Shown here one piece after another: positions 15,201-22,764 of a stretch of DNA of 42,075 nt. The notes under the pieces are model-generated. The model had not been told where the DNA came from, did not search any database, and worked only from the letters and a program-made list of their open reading frames with translations. The DNA is from Lentimicrobiaceae bacterium (GTDB lineage: Bacteria > Bacteroidota > Bacteroidia > Bacteroidales > WCHB1-69), in assembly GCA_009787485.1 (NCBI GenBank), contig WQWP01000003.1, positions 1-42,075 of the forward strand, read 5' to 3'. The first letter of the stretch is position 1. Every line of letters begins with the position of its first letter. The position numbers and the translations under genes were made by a program.

Positions 15201-18200
15201 ACCATAGCCTGATGAGAGAGCGTGATGGCTACAAGTGGTGGCACCGGTGCGTTAAAATCGCCCAGTGTGGTTAAAAATGCAGCGAAAGGAGGAGTGGATG
15301 AAGCCGTGGTATATACGAACGGAGAGGTTTCGCCTCTAAACGGAACAGGCGCAACGAACTCTGTTTGAGGAGTAAATGTCATGGTTCCTGCCGGAGCGTG
15401 TCTTTGCGCAAGACTGTTTGAAGCGTTATTTTGTTCTAATGCCAATCTATCCGCCATTACTTGCAGTTCGCTTTCCGGATCTACTTTAGGCGCTGCTGTT
15501 GTAAATTCAACAGGATCTTCAGTTCCTTTTCCTTTACCGGCAACGTTCCATGTTAATATCGCGCTGCAATCGTTGTCCACGCGGTCGTAATCTACTGTAA
15601 AATTAACGATCGGAAGCGCTTCACACTCATTTCCTTCAACGCAAATTGGTTTTGAAACTTCCACCGGCAGCGATTGGTCGCCTGTTTCGCAAGCCACAGT
15701 TACCGACCAGGTGTGAGGTACATTGTTGTTGAAAGATGCGGTATAAGTAGTGCCTTCGTGATTTGCAACAAGAAGTGCGCCGTCTAAATATATATTGTAG
15801 GTAACATCTCCGGGGGTAGGACCATCAGGACTGGTTATTAAAACATCATCAATAAATGCGTCATCGCCATCCCACTCATAAGTAAAGTCATGGAATCCCA
15901 AATAGTAGGTTCCGCTTGTTGTAGGTGTAAAAGTGTAAGTAATTTGCGTCCAATTGGCAAAGTATACATTGAGATTTTTATACACTTCCACACCGCTATT
16001 CATTGCTGAAATGGTTGGATTTTGGGCTATTTTTACTTCAAAGCGATTTCCATCACCGGCATTATATCCCATCAGCGCCCAAAAACTTATTGTATAGGGA
16101 ACACCTTGTGTTAGAGCAACACCGGGGCTAAACATCCACGCATCTTTATCAGCTTCGTCATCCCACCAGCAAGCAGCTGCTTGGTCTCCGGTATATGCTT
16201 GCCAATCATCAACAAACCACCACCAGCCATCGCCAACAGATGTTTCTGTCCAGCCGTCCGGCAAATCAAAAACATCAGCATCTTCAAATCCTTCCGAAAG
16301 AAGAATGCCTTTAGAATAATTAGGAGCTAAGCCGGGTGTATTGTTACGTTCAGCTCTTTTTTGAAGTATCGTTTCTTTTTTTACCGATTTTTCTTTTTCG
16401 CTTTTCTCAACCCGAATATAATCAGGGTTTGTGGCGCCTTTTCCTTTCGCCGGCGCCGTCCACGACAATGTTGCAGAATTACATGCATTGTTGTAAGCAA
16501 CGGTTAAACCTGTTGCGGGGTCGCAATCGCCTGATGGCGGTTGGCAAATTGGTTTTGCTACTGTTACCGGATCTGATTCGCCGCCATCTTCGCAAACTAC
16601 TTTCACCGACCATGTATGAGGTACATTGTTTTCGAAAGTTGCGGTATAATTAGTGGCTGCAGTTGTGGTAAGTAGTGTACTGCCTCTATATACATTATAT
16701 GTAACATTTCCGGGGGCAGTTCCACCTGTTATTTGTGCATATCCGTTTCCTGAGGGGTCTGGGTTCGCCACAAAGTTAGGTTCGCCGAATTTGATGGTAA
16801 TTCCGTTTGTAACTCCATCAATATTTCCGGAGCCTGCGCCGCCGCCGCCGCCCCAATGTCCTGCGCCGCCGCCATACCAGCCGCCGCCGCCGGCACAACC
16901 GCCTAAACTACCATTATAACCGCCGCCAGTTCCAAAACCGCTGGGGGGTACATTATAACTGAGCATCTGTGTGGCACCTGCGCCACCGGCTGTTTGTGTG
17001 CCACCTTGTCCGAGATTTGCTGGTGCTCTGGAAGAAGTACCGTCGCCGCCGGTTAAACCGCCGCCGGCGCCACCATGACTGTTTACATATGAATTGTAAC
17101 CGTCGGCGCCACCGCCACCGCCGCCAACAATGATTCTGTTGGCATAAGTGTCGTTTTGGGTGGTTCTTATATCTGTTCCGCCGCCGCCGGTACCTCCGTC
17201 GTTACCGGCAGAAAATGTTCCTGTAATAACGCCGCCACCGTTCCAGCCGCCTGCAGCCGTTCCGGGTCCTGTAGAAGTACCTCCCTTTCCGCCAACATAA
17301 ACATAATAGGTTGTGGGCGCTGTAACATTAATCGTTCCTTTTGAGTATCCTCCCTTACCTCCTGATCCATGTTTGGCATTTCCGCCATCGGCGCCCCAAA
17401 CTTCAATTTCGTAAGTTCCGGGTTGCAGCTCTACGGGTTGCGGTGCGCCTGTGTAGGAGAAAATTTGGGTGTTCGTGCTTTTGCCGGCCGGGGCTGTCCA
17501 CGACAATGTCGCAGAATTACAGTTTAAGTTGTAATTAACAGCTAAGTTTGTTGCGGGGTTGCACTCGCCGGGCTCATCTCCACCTTCACAGAAATTGAAT
17601 TTTATATTCGGACGGTTGGTGAGTCTTGTTCCGGTACCCGGGGCTGTTGGATCATAAACACTGCCATCTCTTCTTGCGTGTATGGTTTTTTCCCCACTGG
17701 TAGCTGTTCCGTTCCAAAGCGGGGTGGTAGTGCTGCCTATATAAGCGTTAATTCCATTTTTAAAGTTTACAGCTACTACAACATTATTGCCACTATAAAC
17801 AAATGGAACATCAAGTTCAATATATATCCAACCTGCTTCACATACCACAGGCCCGTTATATACTAATTCCATATCAGCCGGCAACACCCAATCGGTAGTG
17901 GAGGCAAAAGTGGTCTTGGTGGTATTTCCCAAATAAATATCCACATTGGGGAAAGTAAAAGGCGTATGAATATATTGGAAGTTGAGCGCTGTGATTTCAC
18001 CTGAACTGCCATATCCAATCTCCGCAGCATCATATATTTGTTGCGCGTATGAAAAATAGTTGAACGATCCTATTGGAGCTGCAGGCATTCCTACTGTTCC
18101 TTCGCCCACTTGATAGGGCACTTCGGTTTCTTGACAGGTATGATATTTGCAGGGCTCCATAGTTGCGCTCATGGGGTCAGATTCGCCCTGTTCGCAAACC

Positions 18201-20896
18201 ATCGTAACGGCATAAGTATATCCTAAATAAGGATCTGCTGCTTTGTCTCTCCAGTGGAGTTGTTGCGTACCGGCTTTTATAAGACCACCATCGCGGTAAA
18301 CATTATATTCGGTAGGGATATATCCCACACCGGTTCCGTTTATCACAAATACAAGTTCAAATTGATTGCCGGTGGTGCCATCTACGCAACGTTGCCAATC
18401 CGCACCCACTCTTTGAACGCCATTTCCGTTTTCCTCAATGCCCAACACGGTAACAGGAGGAATCCATGGGCCTGAAGCCAAAGAGCCTGAAAACATCATC
18501 TCAATCCAATAAACGCCTCTTTGCAATGTTAATCCGTCAATATCAGCCACCACTTTCATCAATCTGCGATCTGTGTTGGTAAGAGCGGCTAATGTAGTTC
18601 TATTAACATTAGAATACTCGGTACTAATCATACGATTGGTCGTCATATCCCCCCAAATTATCGTTCCGCCTTCCATGGGGGAGGCGTCCCAAATTCTTAC
18701 AAATACGGCGGTAATCGTAGAGGTAGTAGAAGGCGCCGAAGTTTGATACACGTAGAAATCAACGGTTTCAATGGTTGACTCTCCACTAAAGATAAAGTCG
18801 TCTGCTACTGAATAATTACTCGTAGAGCTTGCATTCATACCATAAGTGGTGCTATACGGATCGTTTATAGCACTCGCATCTGCGCCTGCTGCACCTGCTC
18901 CCGGGTGTGTAATGAATGGGCCATTGTCGTAAAGAACGCCACTTCTTGGGTTGCTATATCTCGGATGTTCCGGCGTTACGATATTCAAATTTGCTAATTC
19001 TTCTTTAGAAAGTTTTTCTGCTCTGTCTTGGCTCAACGGGTCAACATTTACCGGAATAGACGGAGTGGTTTTCATTGGGTTTGTATAAATATTAATACCT
19101 CCGCGTCCTGTGGGAGGTGCCCACCTGGGCACAAAGTTACCGTCGTCGCAAACAACGGCGAAGTTTTGTACAGGGGGACAATCGCCTCCGCTTGTAGCTT
19201 GGAAATTAGCCGTATAAGTAGCGTCAACAGTAGCATTAAAAGTAAGCGGGTTGGCAGTAGAGCCGCCCGGAGTCCAACTTGCAAAGGTATAGCCTAAGTT
19301 GTCACTTGCGGTTAAAGTAACGGGCGCACCTACGGCATACGTGCCGCCACCGGTAACTGTGCCTGCACCTATAGGGTTAACGGCGGTGGTAATGGTTACG
19401 TTGTTGGCAGCTTCTGCTACCGTTCCAACAATATTCATATTACCGGTAATGTTTTGACCACCCAGTGTGTACCAGCTTGTACCGATGGCAAAATGCCCAC
19501 CATTGGCATTCCCCGGAGTGTTTACAGAATATGAAAGGGGATAAACACTTGCTGTAGAAACGGTATTTACAGTGTAACCAATAAAAGTATTGGTGCTTTG
19601 TAAGTTATAAGGAGTAGTTAATATTATTGTATTCCATCCATTCACAGTGGGCGTGAAAGGCTGCGTATATAAGTTAGCGCCTGTAGTTGAACTTCTTACC
19701 CAAATAGAACAATCTGTGAGATCTGATGGATCTGCAGAAAGATAAACGTCTAAAGCTGTAAGTTGTTTTCCAACAAAGGGCGTCATAGCAGCTGCGAGAT
19801 AACCTATAGTAGCGTGACAGGCAGATGGATTCACTGTTGCTCCGTACGATCCATTGTTATTATATGTACAATATCCCATAGGTTGTATTGCGTATATTTT
19901 TTGTGTTAACGGGTCAGAAATATCATTTCCGGCAACTGCATCGCCTGAAAGAATAACTTTTCCTTTTACTGTGAGATCACCTGCAGTAGTAGGCGTATAT
20001 GTAACATTAACATTTGTAAAAGCGCCTGGCGCCAAAGCAGTAGTAACCGGTGTTGAGCCTATAACAGCATTGGCGGCGTCGAGGAGTTGAACCGTATAAT
20101 TACTTTGTGATGCTGTGCCCGTATTCCATACCGTAACGGCATAAGTAGTTTGGGTGCCTACCCATTTTAGCGCCGGAGAAGCTACGATAGAAGCAGCAAG
20201 GTCGTTGGTGGGTAATGCGGGTGCGCCTGAAACGTAGCCTTCAATTACCAAATTACCTGCCGTAGTAAAGACATTCCAATTAGCTCCTACTCCATTAGTA
20301 TTTGGAACAGTGGCTCCAATAATGTAATTTGCTCCACCCGCTTTGTAGGTATCTCCTGTTGTGGTAAGAGGCATAGGGCGAATTTCGTTAGTCGTTCCTG
20401 AAGTAGTAATATGCGTTACTGAAAAACCAAGAACCAAACCATTTGTAGTTAGCGTGTATGGAGTTGTTAGTATAACATCATTCCATGCGCCCGGTGCTAC
20501 CGTACAACTTTGCTCATAGAGAATAGCGCCCGAAAGTGAATTTTTTATCCAAACTTTTCCACTGCTGGGTACTAAACTGAGATTTTGTGAAGCTGCCGGA
20601 AAGTAAAAGCTGATTTGATCCAGCACACCTCCCACATAGTTGTACATTTGTTGGGAAGTAAAAGAAATACAACCATGAGAATAAAAAGTACCCACACCAA
20701 AATTGGCGTTACCTAATCCGGCAAAAGTGGTACCGGCATAGTACTTTAAAACATAATCCGCTCTCGAAACATTTTGCTCCGGAAGGATTTGTTCTTTTCC
20801 CATTGTTACATGATTTTTTGGCACAAGGTTCTGTGCACTCAGATAGCTCACACTTGCCATGAAGATGAGAGCTAAGAAAAAGATAATTTTTTTCAT
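9245..20896 (-). CDS. Giant T9SS-secreted multidomain adhesin-like protein (3883 aa)
   Basis: The start is MKKIIFFLALIFMASVSYLSAQ at 20896, a clear signal peptide. A longer frame to 20983 is rejected because it overlaps the -7 box. Approximate domains: CARDB-like Ig (225-330), InlB-like repeat (498-565), many fibronectin-III-like modules with YNVYRDG-type strands, a glycine-rich segment (1172-1365), choice-of-anchor J/cleaved adhesin domains (about 1532-1690, 2513-2668, 3475-3665), a second CARDB (2668-2778), carboxypeptidase-regulatory-like domains (from about 2972) and a T9SS type A sorting domain (about 3805-3883, FGLFPNPATDKVTVKR). No peptidase or glycosidase catalytic motif was seen. It probably acts outside the cell in adhesion, matrix or gliding. 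It is monocistronic with its own promoter and terminator. Confidence 0.9.
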   Translation of the reverse strand: MKKIIFFLALIFMASVSYLSAQNLVPKNHVTMGKEQILPEQNVSRADYVLKYYAGTTFAGLGNANFGVGTFYSHGCISFTSQQMYNYVGGVLDQISFYFPAASQNLSLVPSSGKVWIKNSLSGAILYEQSCTVAPGAWNDVILTTPYTLTTNGLVLGFSVTHITTSGTTNEIRPMPLTTTGDTYKAGGANYIIGATVPNTNGVGANWNVFTTAGNLVIEGYVSGAPALPTNDLAASIVASPALKWVGTQTTYAVTVWNTGTASQSNYTVQLLDAANAVIGSTPVTTALAPGAFTNVNVTYTPTTAGDLTVKGKVILSGDAVAGNDISDPLTQKIYAIQPMGYCTYNNNGSYGATVNPSACHATIGYLAAAMTPFVGKQLTALDVYLSADPSDLTDCSIWVRSSTTGANLYTQPFTPTVNGWNTIILTTPYNLQSTNTFIGYTVNTVSTASVYPLSYSVNTPGNANGGHFAIGTSWYTLGGQNITGNMNIVGTVAEAANNVTITTAVNPIGAGTVTGGGTYAVGAPVTLTASDNLGYTFASWTPGGSTANPLTFNATVDATYTANFQATSGGDCPPVQNFAVVCDDGNFVPRWAPPTGRGGINIYTNPMKTTPSIPVNVDPLSQDRAEKLSKEELANLNIVTPEHPRYSNPRSGVLYDNGPFITHPGAGAAGADASAINDPYSTTYGMNASSTSNYSVADDFIFSGESTIETVDFYVYQTSAPSTTSTITAVFVRIWDASPMEGGTIIWGDMTTNRMISTEYSNVNRTTLAALTNTDRRLMKVVADIDGLTLQRGVYWIEMMFSGSLASGPWIPPVTVLGIEENGNGVQRVGADWQRCVDGTTGNQFELVFVINGTGVGYIPTEYNVYRDGGLIKAGTQQLHWRDKAADPYLGYTYAVTMVCEQGESDPMSATMEPCKYHTCQETEVPYQVGEGTVGMPAAPIGSFNYFSYAQQIYDAAEIGYGSSGEITALNFQYIHTPFTFPNVDIYLGNTTKTTFASTTDWVLPADMELVYNGPVVCEAGWIYIELDVPFVYSGNNVVVAVNFKNGINAYIGSTTTPLWNGTATSGEKTIHARRDGSVYDPTAPGTGTRLTNRPNIKFNFCEGGDEPGECNPATNLAVNYNLNCNSATLSWTAPAGKSTNTQIFSYTGAPQPVELQPGTYEIEVWGADGGNAKHGSGGKGGYSKGTINVTAPTTYYVYVGGKGGTSTGPGTAAGGWNGGGVITGTFSAGNDGGTGGGGTDIRTTQNDTYANRIIVGGGGGGADGYNSYVNSHGGAGGGLTGGDGTSSRAPANLGQGGTQTAGGAGATQMLSYNVPPSGFGTGGGYNGSLGGCAGGGGWYGGGAGHWGGGGGAGSGNIDGVTNGITIKFGEPNFVANPDPSGNGYAQITGGTAPGNVTYNVYRGSTLLTTTAATNYTATFENNVPHTWSVKVVCEDGGESDPVTVAKPICQPPSGDCDPATGLTVAYNNACNSATLSWTAPAKGKGATNPDYIRVEKSEKEKSVKKETILQKRAERNNTPGLAPNYSKGILLSEGFEDADVFDLPDGWTETSVGDGWWWFVDDWQAYTGDQAAACWWDDEADKDAWMFSPGVALTQGVPYTISFWALMGYNAGDGNRFEVKIAQNPTISAMNSGVEVYKNLNVYFANWTQITYTFTPTTSGTYYLGFHDFTYEWDGDDAFIDDVLITSPDGPTPGDVTYNIYLDGALLVANHEGTTYTASFNNNVPHTWSVTVACETGDQSLPVEVSKPICVEGNECEALPIVNFTVDYDRVDNDCSAILTWNVAGKGKGTEDPVEFTTAAPKVDPESELQVMADRLALEQNNASNSLAQRHAPAGTMTFTPQTEFVAPVPFRGETSPFVYTTASSTPPFAAFLTTLGDFNAPVPPLVAITLSHQAMVYDPADGQIGIVTCTSSAPYVNSYRKMDPETGATVIINSNNAQVPDCISMALNPVTGIAYATEFPEPSARFGTIDLATGIFTQISTTDAVRYIAIDVDGTCYALNLSVTQSTFGTLNLTTGAFTQISTYPAGNWIQDINIDPETGILYHAFRSPDLPTNTTQWRTINKATGAFTILGTFPAERSVESFVIAGAGKDPCPAISGLTATQAPGQSVNLTWTAASGTPTGYEVRFNGTLLETVNTTSFTHSFAPSGQHSYCVRAIYPPSQDCGPQSVCQSITVTEDMGECEGLVVPSGTTTGLGSPIYTTYNNAYTQTIYNESEIGDAVGALISGVAFGYRTTGVNAVKTIPVAVYIGTTTKSEFGTPVTASEFIPLSELTLMYSGTVTFNAADQWTSIDFEEPFEYDGGNLVIAINQTMGTGWFSSSWAGGTLTQYKTIYAYDDYNQINPAAPAGSMTRTQFRANLRLRVCPGSDLEYMVYRNGDHIATTKKKSYIDNDFDPWVGGHTWCVKSICPDGQESELVCETIDLPCVFVPDCDPAVIAVTRVAGGNRISWTNEPGVTGRIYRDGAIIMTGATSPYVDPLGPIYAACYKVELLCPNDFYTGMSNEVCLPSEPYTIPYFCDFETQAVFNEWTVIDLNGGNTWTRTTPTTTPPNNGLAQYTWHSTLPANDWMISPPIMVPAAGEYRLTFKYGTNSTSYLERLRVTWGASNTVAAQTNVIHDYTAISGTGGNMLNAEFVVVLPAGILHLGYYCYSIANQFNLYVDEVKLEGIFDIDMEAISIAGPNPTVGNSYDYTITVKNKGINPVTNFKLQVLTEDNELLGESEITTFLAPEAVGQYTVPVDAFTAAHVGILNIKGYVDFESDMFLGNNTTPLFPITVSPEGTVIIEIGDPNATNNSGRVPYNLYYRKSLSQSIYFPHEFGTNGGIINNIAYQASIDHTGTNLQSVRIRVWIGEVDNLDNLNAGWVDPNIFTEVYDGIRSFPTGKYTFNIPLATPYEYNGKILVIYSQRYDSGYGNSTDGFKCTPLAGRSRMLYKDDAGGAEFDLLNPTGNGGTLDLTQGLPNAGFTFNMQGMGSLSGVVSDDQGAPIEGVKVQITGTALYAMTNADGFYRFLYLKPGNYAIEANLCGAIATANVTIYANMSTVRNFSLHTRVVFGTVKAADGQTFINGATLKLEGGCNTYETESGPELGLFEFPFVFDGPYTIYAEAEGFQPYTATIDIIGNTNLPIILLEIPEEPRNVEANYFEDCYAEVTWGTPALPTKEFRYDSGINDQQIGFPEVGTRESVIGSVHRESTTLFSMSWYSTTNVVQPAYDLWVLGLTNNIPDRNKVIFKVLNIPNTPLQWCEYEFPEPVACPDGFFIGVSPSNGGFTSVGTDAPNAEWPFVTDGNYYSLSAVYPFSPFGESSIFKNCMIRAIGTDGGKFGYVANKGASRSANIEEGSMQTTLAKGPAIISTPSEGPVVTDDSKLRGGEKALGPIGYKLWRLVKGEENNQAAWVTLTNNPVTDLRFVDYSWNTAAPGMYRYAVRTCYHGGVVSDPAFSNVLDKLTEPVRLEIDVDGCSALFTWNNEIQFTPFYDDMESYQNFIIADIGDYILIDVDGANTFSHTQANWPNATVPKSYMVFNPSQTALSADADAQPHSGNKYLTTWSSDNAGYWQDDWLILPKMKIAAGVYLKFWAKSYRTNAGVYQLERFKVGVSTTDPVPAAFTFIQDDAYISAPENTWTEYSFDLTAYAGQDVYLAINVVSVDSWFFMLDDISVDFPGKGSDSKTFLGYNVYLDGKFVTQTTETEYTFTGVLKGDHVAGVTSVFACGESTMATIPFTITDPACGLYKVTFEVTDMEGNPIPDAFIEFNGEPIEGNVVEDLPPGTYPWVVSALSYVTQTGNVIVADKDMIVPVKLPLGINDYDLTFGLFPNPATDKVTVKRTATAPATIEVYNAMGMHIAKYETDEAIFDINITTLSAGTYFIRVIEGDRTGVKSFVKK

Positions 20897-20980
20897 AATG
20901 AATAAATTTTGGTTAATAATTATTTTGGTTTGATTTTTATGTGATTTTTTAGTTAGCTTCTTTATTATATAATTAGCCTG

Positions 20981-20988
20981 CAAAAATA
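20981..20988 (-). promoter_or_regulatory. -7 promoter element of the giant surface-protein gene
   Basis: On the minus strand TATTTTTG (followed by C) is a perfect -7 box, about 85 bp before the ATG at 20896. The intervening leader is A-rich. The gene-free stretch 20897-21264 holds this promoter, the divergent one at 21222 and nothing else recognised. Confidence 0.65.
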
Positions 20989-21221
20989 CATTTTTTCATA
21001 TATTAACTATTGATTGTTGATTTTTTTGTTATTTGTGGATATTTTTTTTGAGGGTAAAGATTGAGCCCAAAGTAAAATTGAACCGGAGAAGTCGAAAAAA
21101 TGCCTAATCCCGAAGAAAAAATGCAAATTGCAGATAAAAACTGCTTATTTTTCGTGTTTTTTAACATATTGATTATTAGTAAAATAATTTATTGAAATTG
21201 ATTTTTGAACGATTCTTTTTA

Positions 21222-21229
21222 TATTTTTG
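21222..21229 (+). promoter_or_regulatory. -7 promoter element of the coiled-coil/nuclease-like gene
   Basis: TATTTTTG with ATTG 21 bp upstream (21197-21200) fits the Bacteroidetes -33/-7 pair. It lies downstream of the ATG at 21205, which therefore cannot be the start; ATG 21265 follows about 30 nt after the expected transcription start. Confidence 0.6.
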
Positions 21230-21264
21230 CCGCGTTAATGAAATATTATAAAAATATTAAATGT

Positions 21265-21888
21265 ATGAAAAATCAAAATCCAATCCCTCCAGCCCCAACT
21301 TTTGAAAGTACATGGGCATCGTCACGAAAAGCCAAATGGCAAATGCTAAAAGCCGAACAGCAAATGAAAGAAGCAAACCGCCGAATGAAAGAGCAAATGC
21401 AAGAGCAAATGCAAGAGACCGGCCTCAAAATGCAAGAGACCGACCGCCGAATGAAAGAACTGCAAAAATTAATGGGCTCCTGGTCCACCAATCACGGCTC
21501 ATTTGCTGAAGAGTATTTTTTCAATGCTTTTGAAAACGGCAAGCAAGATTTTTTCGGAGAGCATTTCAATAAAATTAGAAAAAAGGTAAAATATGTGGAG
21601 TTAAATCTTGAGGATGAATACGATATTGTACTGTATAATGACAATTCCGTAGCCATTATCGAAGTAAAATACAAAGCGCATGAGAATGATATACCCTCTG
21701 TGTTAAAAAAAGCAGAGACATTTAGAATATTATGCCCCAGCTACAAAGATTTTAAAATTTACCTCGGTTTCGCTTCCATGAGTTTTTATGAGGAATTAGA
21801 GCAGGAATGTATCAAACAAGGCATTGCCGTAATAAAACAAGTGGGCGATACGGTGGTGATTAATGATAGTCATTTGCGGGTTTTTTAA
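21265..21888 (+). CDS. Coiled-coil protein with PD-(D/E)XK nuclease-like domain (207 aa)
   Basis: Residues 20-70 form a charged coiled coil with short repeats (MKEQMQEQMQET, then MQETDRRMKELQ), visible as duplications in the DNA. Residues 75-207 look like a restriction-endonuclease fold: E82/E83 in FAEEYF, D120 in DEYDIVL, and E133-V-K135 in AIIEVKYKAH, in a beta-hairpin spacing typical of PD-(D/E)XK. Such coiled-coil nuclease-like proteins (DUF3782-type) are common in microbes with many copies per genome and unknown role. In-frame ATGs at 21205 and 21238 are disfavoured by the promoter position. It is a single gene next to tRNA-Glu. Confidence 0.7.
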   Translation: MKNQNPIPPAPTFESTWASSRKAKWQMLKAEQQMKEANRRMKEQMQEQMQETGLKMQETDRRMKELQKLMGSWSTNHGSFAEEYFFNAFENGKQDFFGEHFNKIRKKVKYVELNLEDEYDIVLYNDNSVAIIEVKYKAHENDIPSVLKKAETFRILCPSYKDFKIYLGFASMSFYEELEQECIKQGIAVIKQVGDTVVINDSHLRVF

Positions 21889-22017
21889 TAAATCAAGGCA
21901 AAATCTTATTTTAAACTGCTAATATTAAGTATTTTACAATTTGTTTTTAGAAAAAAAGGTAACTCAGGTTTTTCTAAGCAAAAAAAGTATATTTTCGCCG
22001 CCTCATTCAGCAGAAAC

Positions 22018-22092
22018 GCCGCGTTCGTCTAGCTGGCCCAGGACATCAGGTTTTCATCCTGAAGATCAGGGGTTCGAATCCCCTACGCGGTA
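22018..22092 (+). tRNA. tRNA-Glu (TTC)
   Basis: 75 nt. The acceptor stem GCCGCGT pairs with ACGCGGT (the first pair is G-T), followed by discriminator A. The anticodon loop TTTTCAT lies between TCAGG and CCTGA, giving anticodon TTC, and the T arm is AGGGG/CCCCT around TTCGAAT. A -7-like TATTTTCG (21990-21997) lies just upstream. Confidence 0.92.
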
Positions 22093-22103
22093 CAAAATGA
22101 AAA

Positions 22104-22137
22104 GCCAATTATTTACAAATGAAATAGTTGGCATTTT
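22104..22137 (+). terminator. Terminator after tRNA-Glu
   Basis: GCCAATTATTT pairs with AAATAGTTGGC (one G-T wobble), followed by a T-rich tail. Confidence 0.75.
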
Positions 22138-22202
22138 TGTTTTTATGGTTTTGGCACGTATTTGGCATTTTATCCGTTTTTGCTTTAGATTTTAATAAAA
22201 AA

Positions 22203-22236
22203 GAGAAAACCGGAGCAAACTTAATTACCCCGGTTT
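22203..22236 (-). terminator. Terminator of the rpmG-bL38 transcript
   Basis: On the minus strand AAACCGG (22230-22236) pairs with CCGGTTT (22207-22213), followed by TTCTCTTTTTT. It lies about 20 bp beyond the stop of the small ribosomal gene. Confidence 0.65.
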
Positions 22237-22258
22237 CCCACAACCATGAAAACAAATA

Positions 22259-22414
22259 TTACTTTTTAGCTAAAAAGTCTTTTACACTGTCGGTTTCCAT
22301 AACCGCTTCTTTGAACGTGTAAGCTCCGGTTTTCGGAGAGCGTTCCATTTTGATTACGCGGGTGTAAGTTACTCCACCGGCTCTTTTTAATGTTGCAACT
22401 GTCTTCTTTGCCAT
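22259..22414 (-). CDS. DUF4295 family small basic protein, bL38-type ribosomal protein of Bacteroidetes (51 aa)
   Basis: A short gene read directly from the sequence: it opens MAKKTVATLKRAGG and ends VKDFLAKK. The product is very basic with ERSPKTGAYTF in the middle, matching DUF4295 proteins. A small Bacteroidetes-specific large-subunit protein of this kind has been named bL38 from ribosome structures; identity with this gene is from family memory and context. It starts 8 bp after the rpmG stop, so the two are cotranscribed. rpmB, often the first gene of this cluster, is not in front of rpmG here. Confidence 0.8.
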   Translation of the reverse strand: MAKKTVATLKRAGGVTYTRVIKMERSPKTGAYTFKEAVMETDSVKDFLAKK

Positions 22415-22422
22415 AACTCAAA

Positions 22423-22611
22423 CTATTTAATTTCTTTATGAACCGTTACTTTCTTTAAATAAGGATTGTATTTCTTCAATTCCAATCTCTCTGTAGTGTT
22501 TTTTCTGTTTTTGGTAGAAATGTATCTCGACATTCCGGGCACGCTGCTGGTTTTTTGCTCAGTGCATTCCAAAATAATTTGTTGTCGTGCTTCCTTGTTT
22601 TTCTTTGCCAT
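22423..22611 (-). CDS. rpmG: Large ribosomal subunit protein bL33
   Basis: A 62-residue protein, MAKKNKEARQQIILEC, then YISTKNRKNTTERLELKKYNP, which is the conserved bL33 core. The zinc-type CxxC pairs are absent: only one cysteine remains (Cys16), as in C-minus bL33. It is a component of the 50S subunit near the E site. It is the first gene of a two-gene transcript with the bL38-type protein, and a -7 box lies at 22658-22665. Confidence 0.93.
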   Translation of the reverse strand: MAKKNKEARQQIILECTEQKTSSVPGMSRYISTKNRKNTTERLELKKYNPYLKKVTVHKEIK

Positions 22612-22657
22612 TGTGCTACTCTTTTAAAAATAAAAAGACCTTTATCAATTGTGGGCG

Positions 22658-22665
22658 CAAAAATA
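22658..22665 (-). promoter_or_regulatory. -7 promoter element of rpmG
   Basis: On the minus strand TATTTTTG (followed by C) is a perfect -7 box 47 bp before the rpmG ATG. Confidence 0.6.
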
Positions 22666-22734
22666 CACTTTTTTATATACCAAAAATCAAATGCCCTTTT
22701 TTATTCTTAAAACAACTCTAATATACTAATTTTC

Positions 22735-22764
22735 AATTCCTAATTCCTAATTCCTAATTCCTAA
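22735..22764. repeat. Tandem heptamer repeat at the obgE 3' end
   Basis: Four TAATTCC-type 7-bp units in tandem, running into the obgE stop codon (CTA at 22761). This type of simple repeat is prone to copy-number change. Confidence 0.7.

Noticed and set aside
16653..16919. Proline-rich plus-strand frame
   Set aside because: It is the antisense of the glycine-rich segment of the giant surface protein.
20897..20983. N-terminal extension of the giant surface protein (29 residues)
   Set aside because: A perfect -7 box overlaps the upstream ATG, and a textbook signal peptide starts at 20896.
21941..22195. Plus-strand 84-codon frame
   Set aside because: It runs through the tRNA-Glu gene and its terminator.
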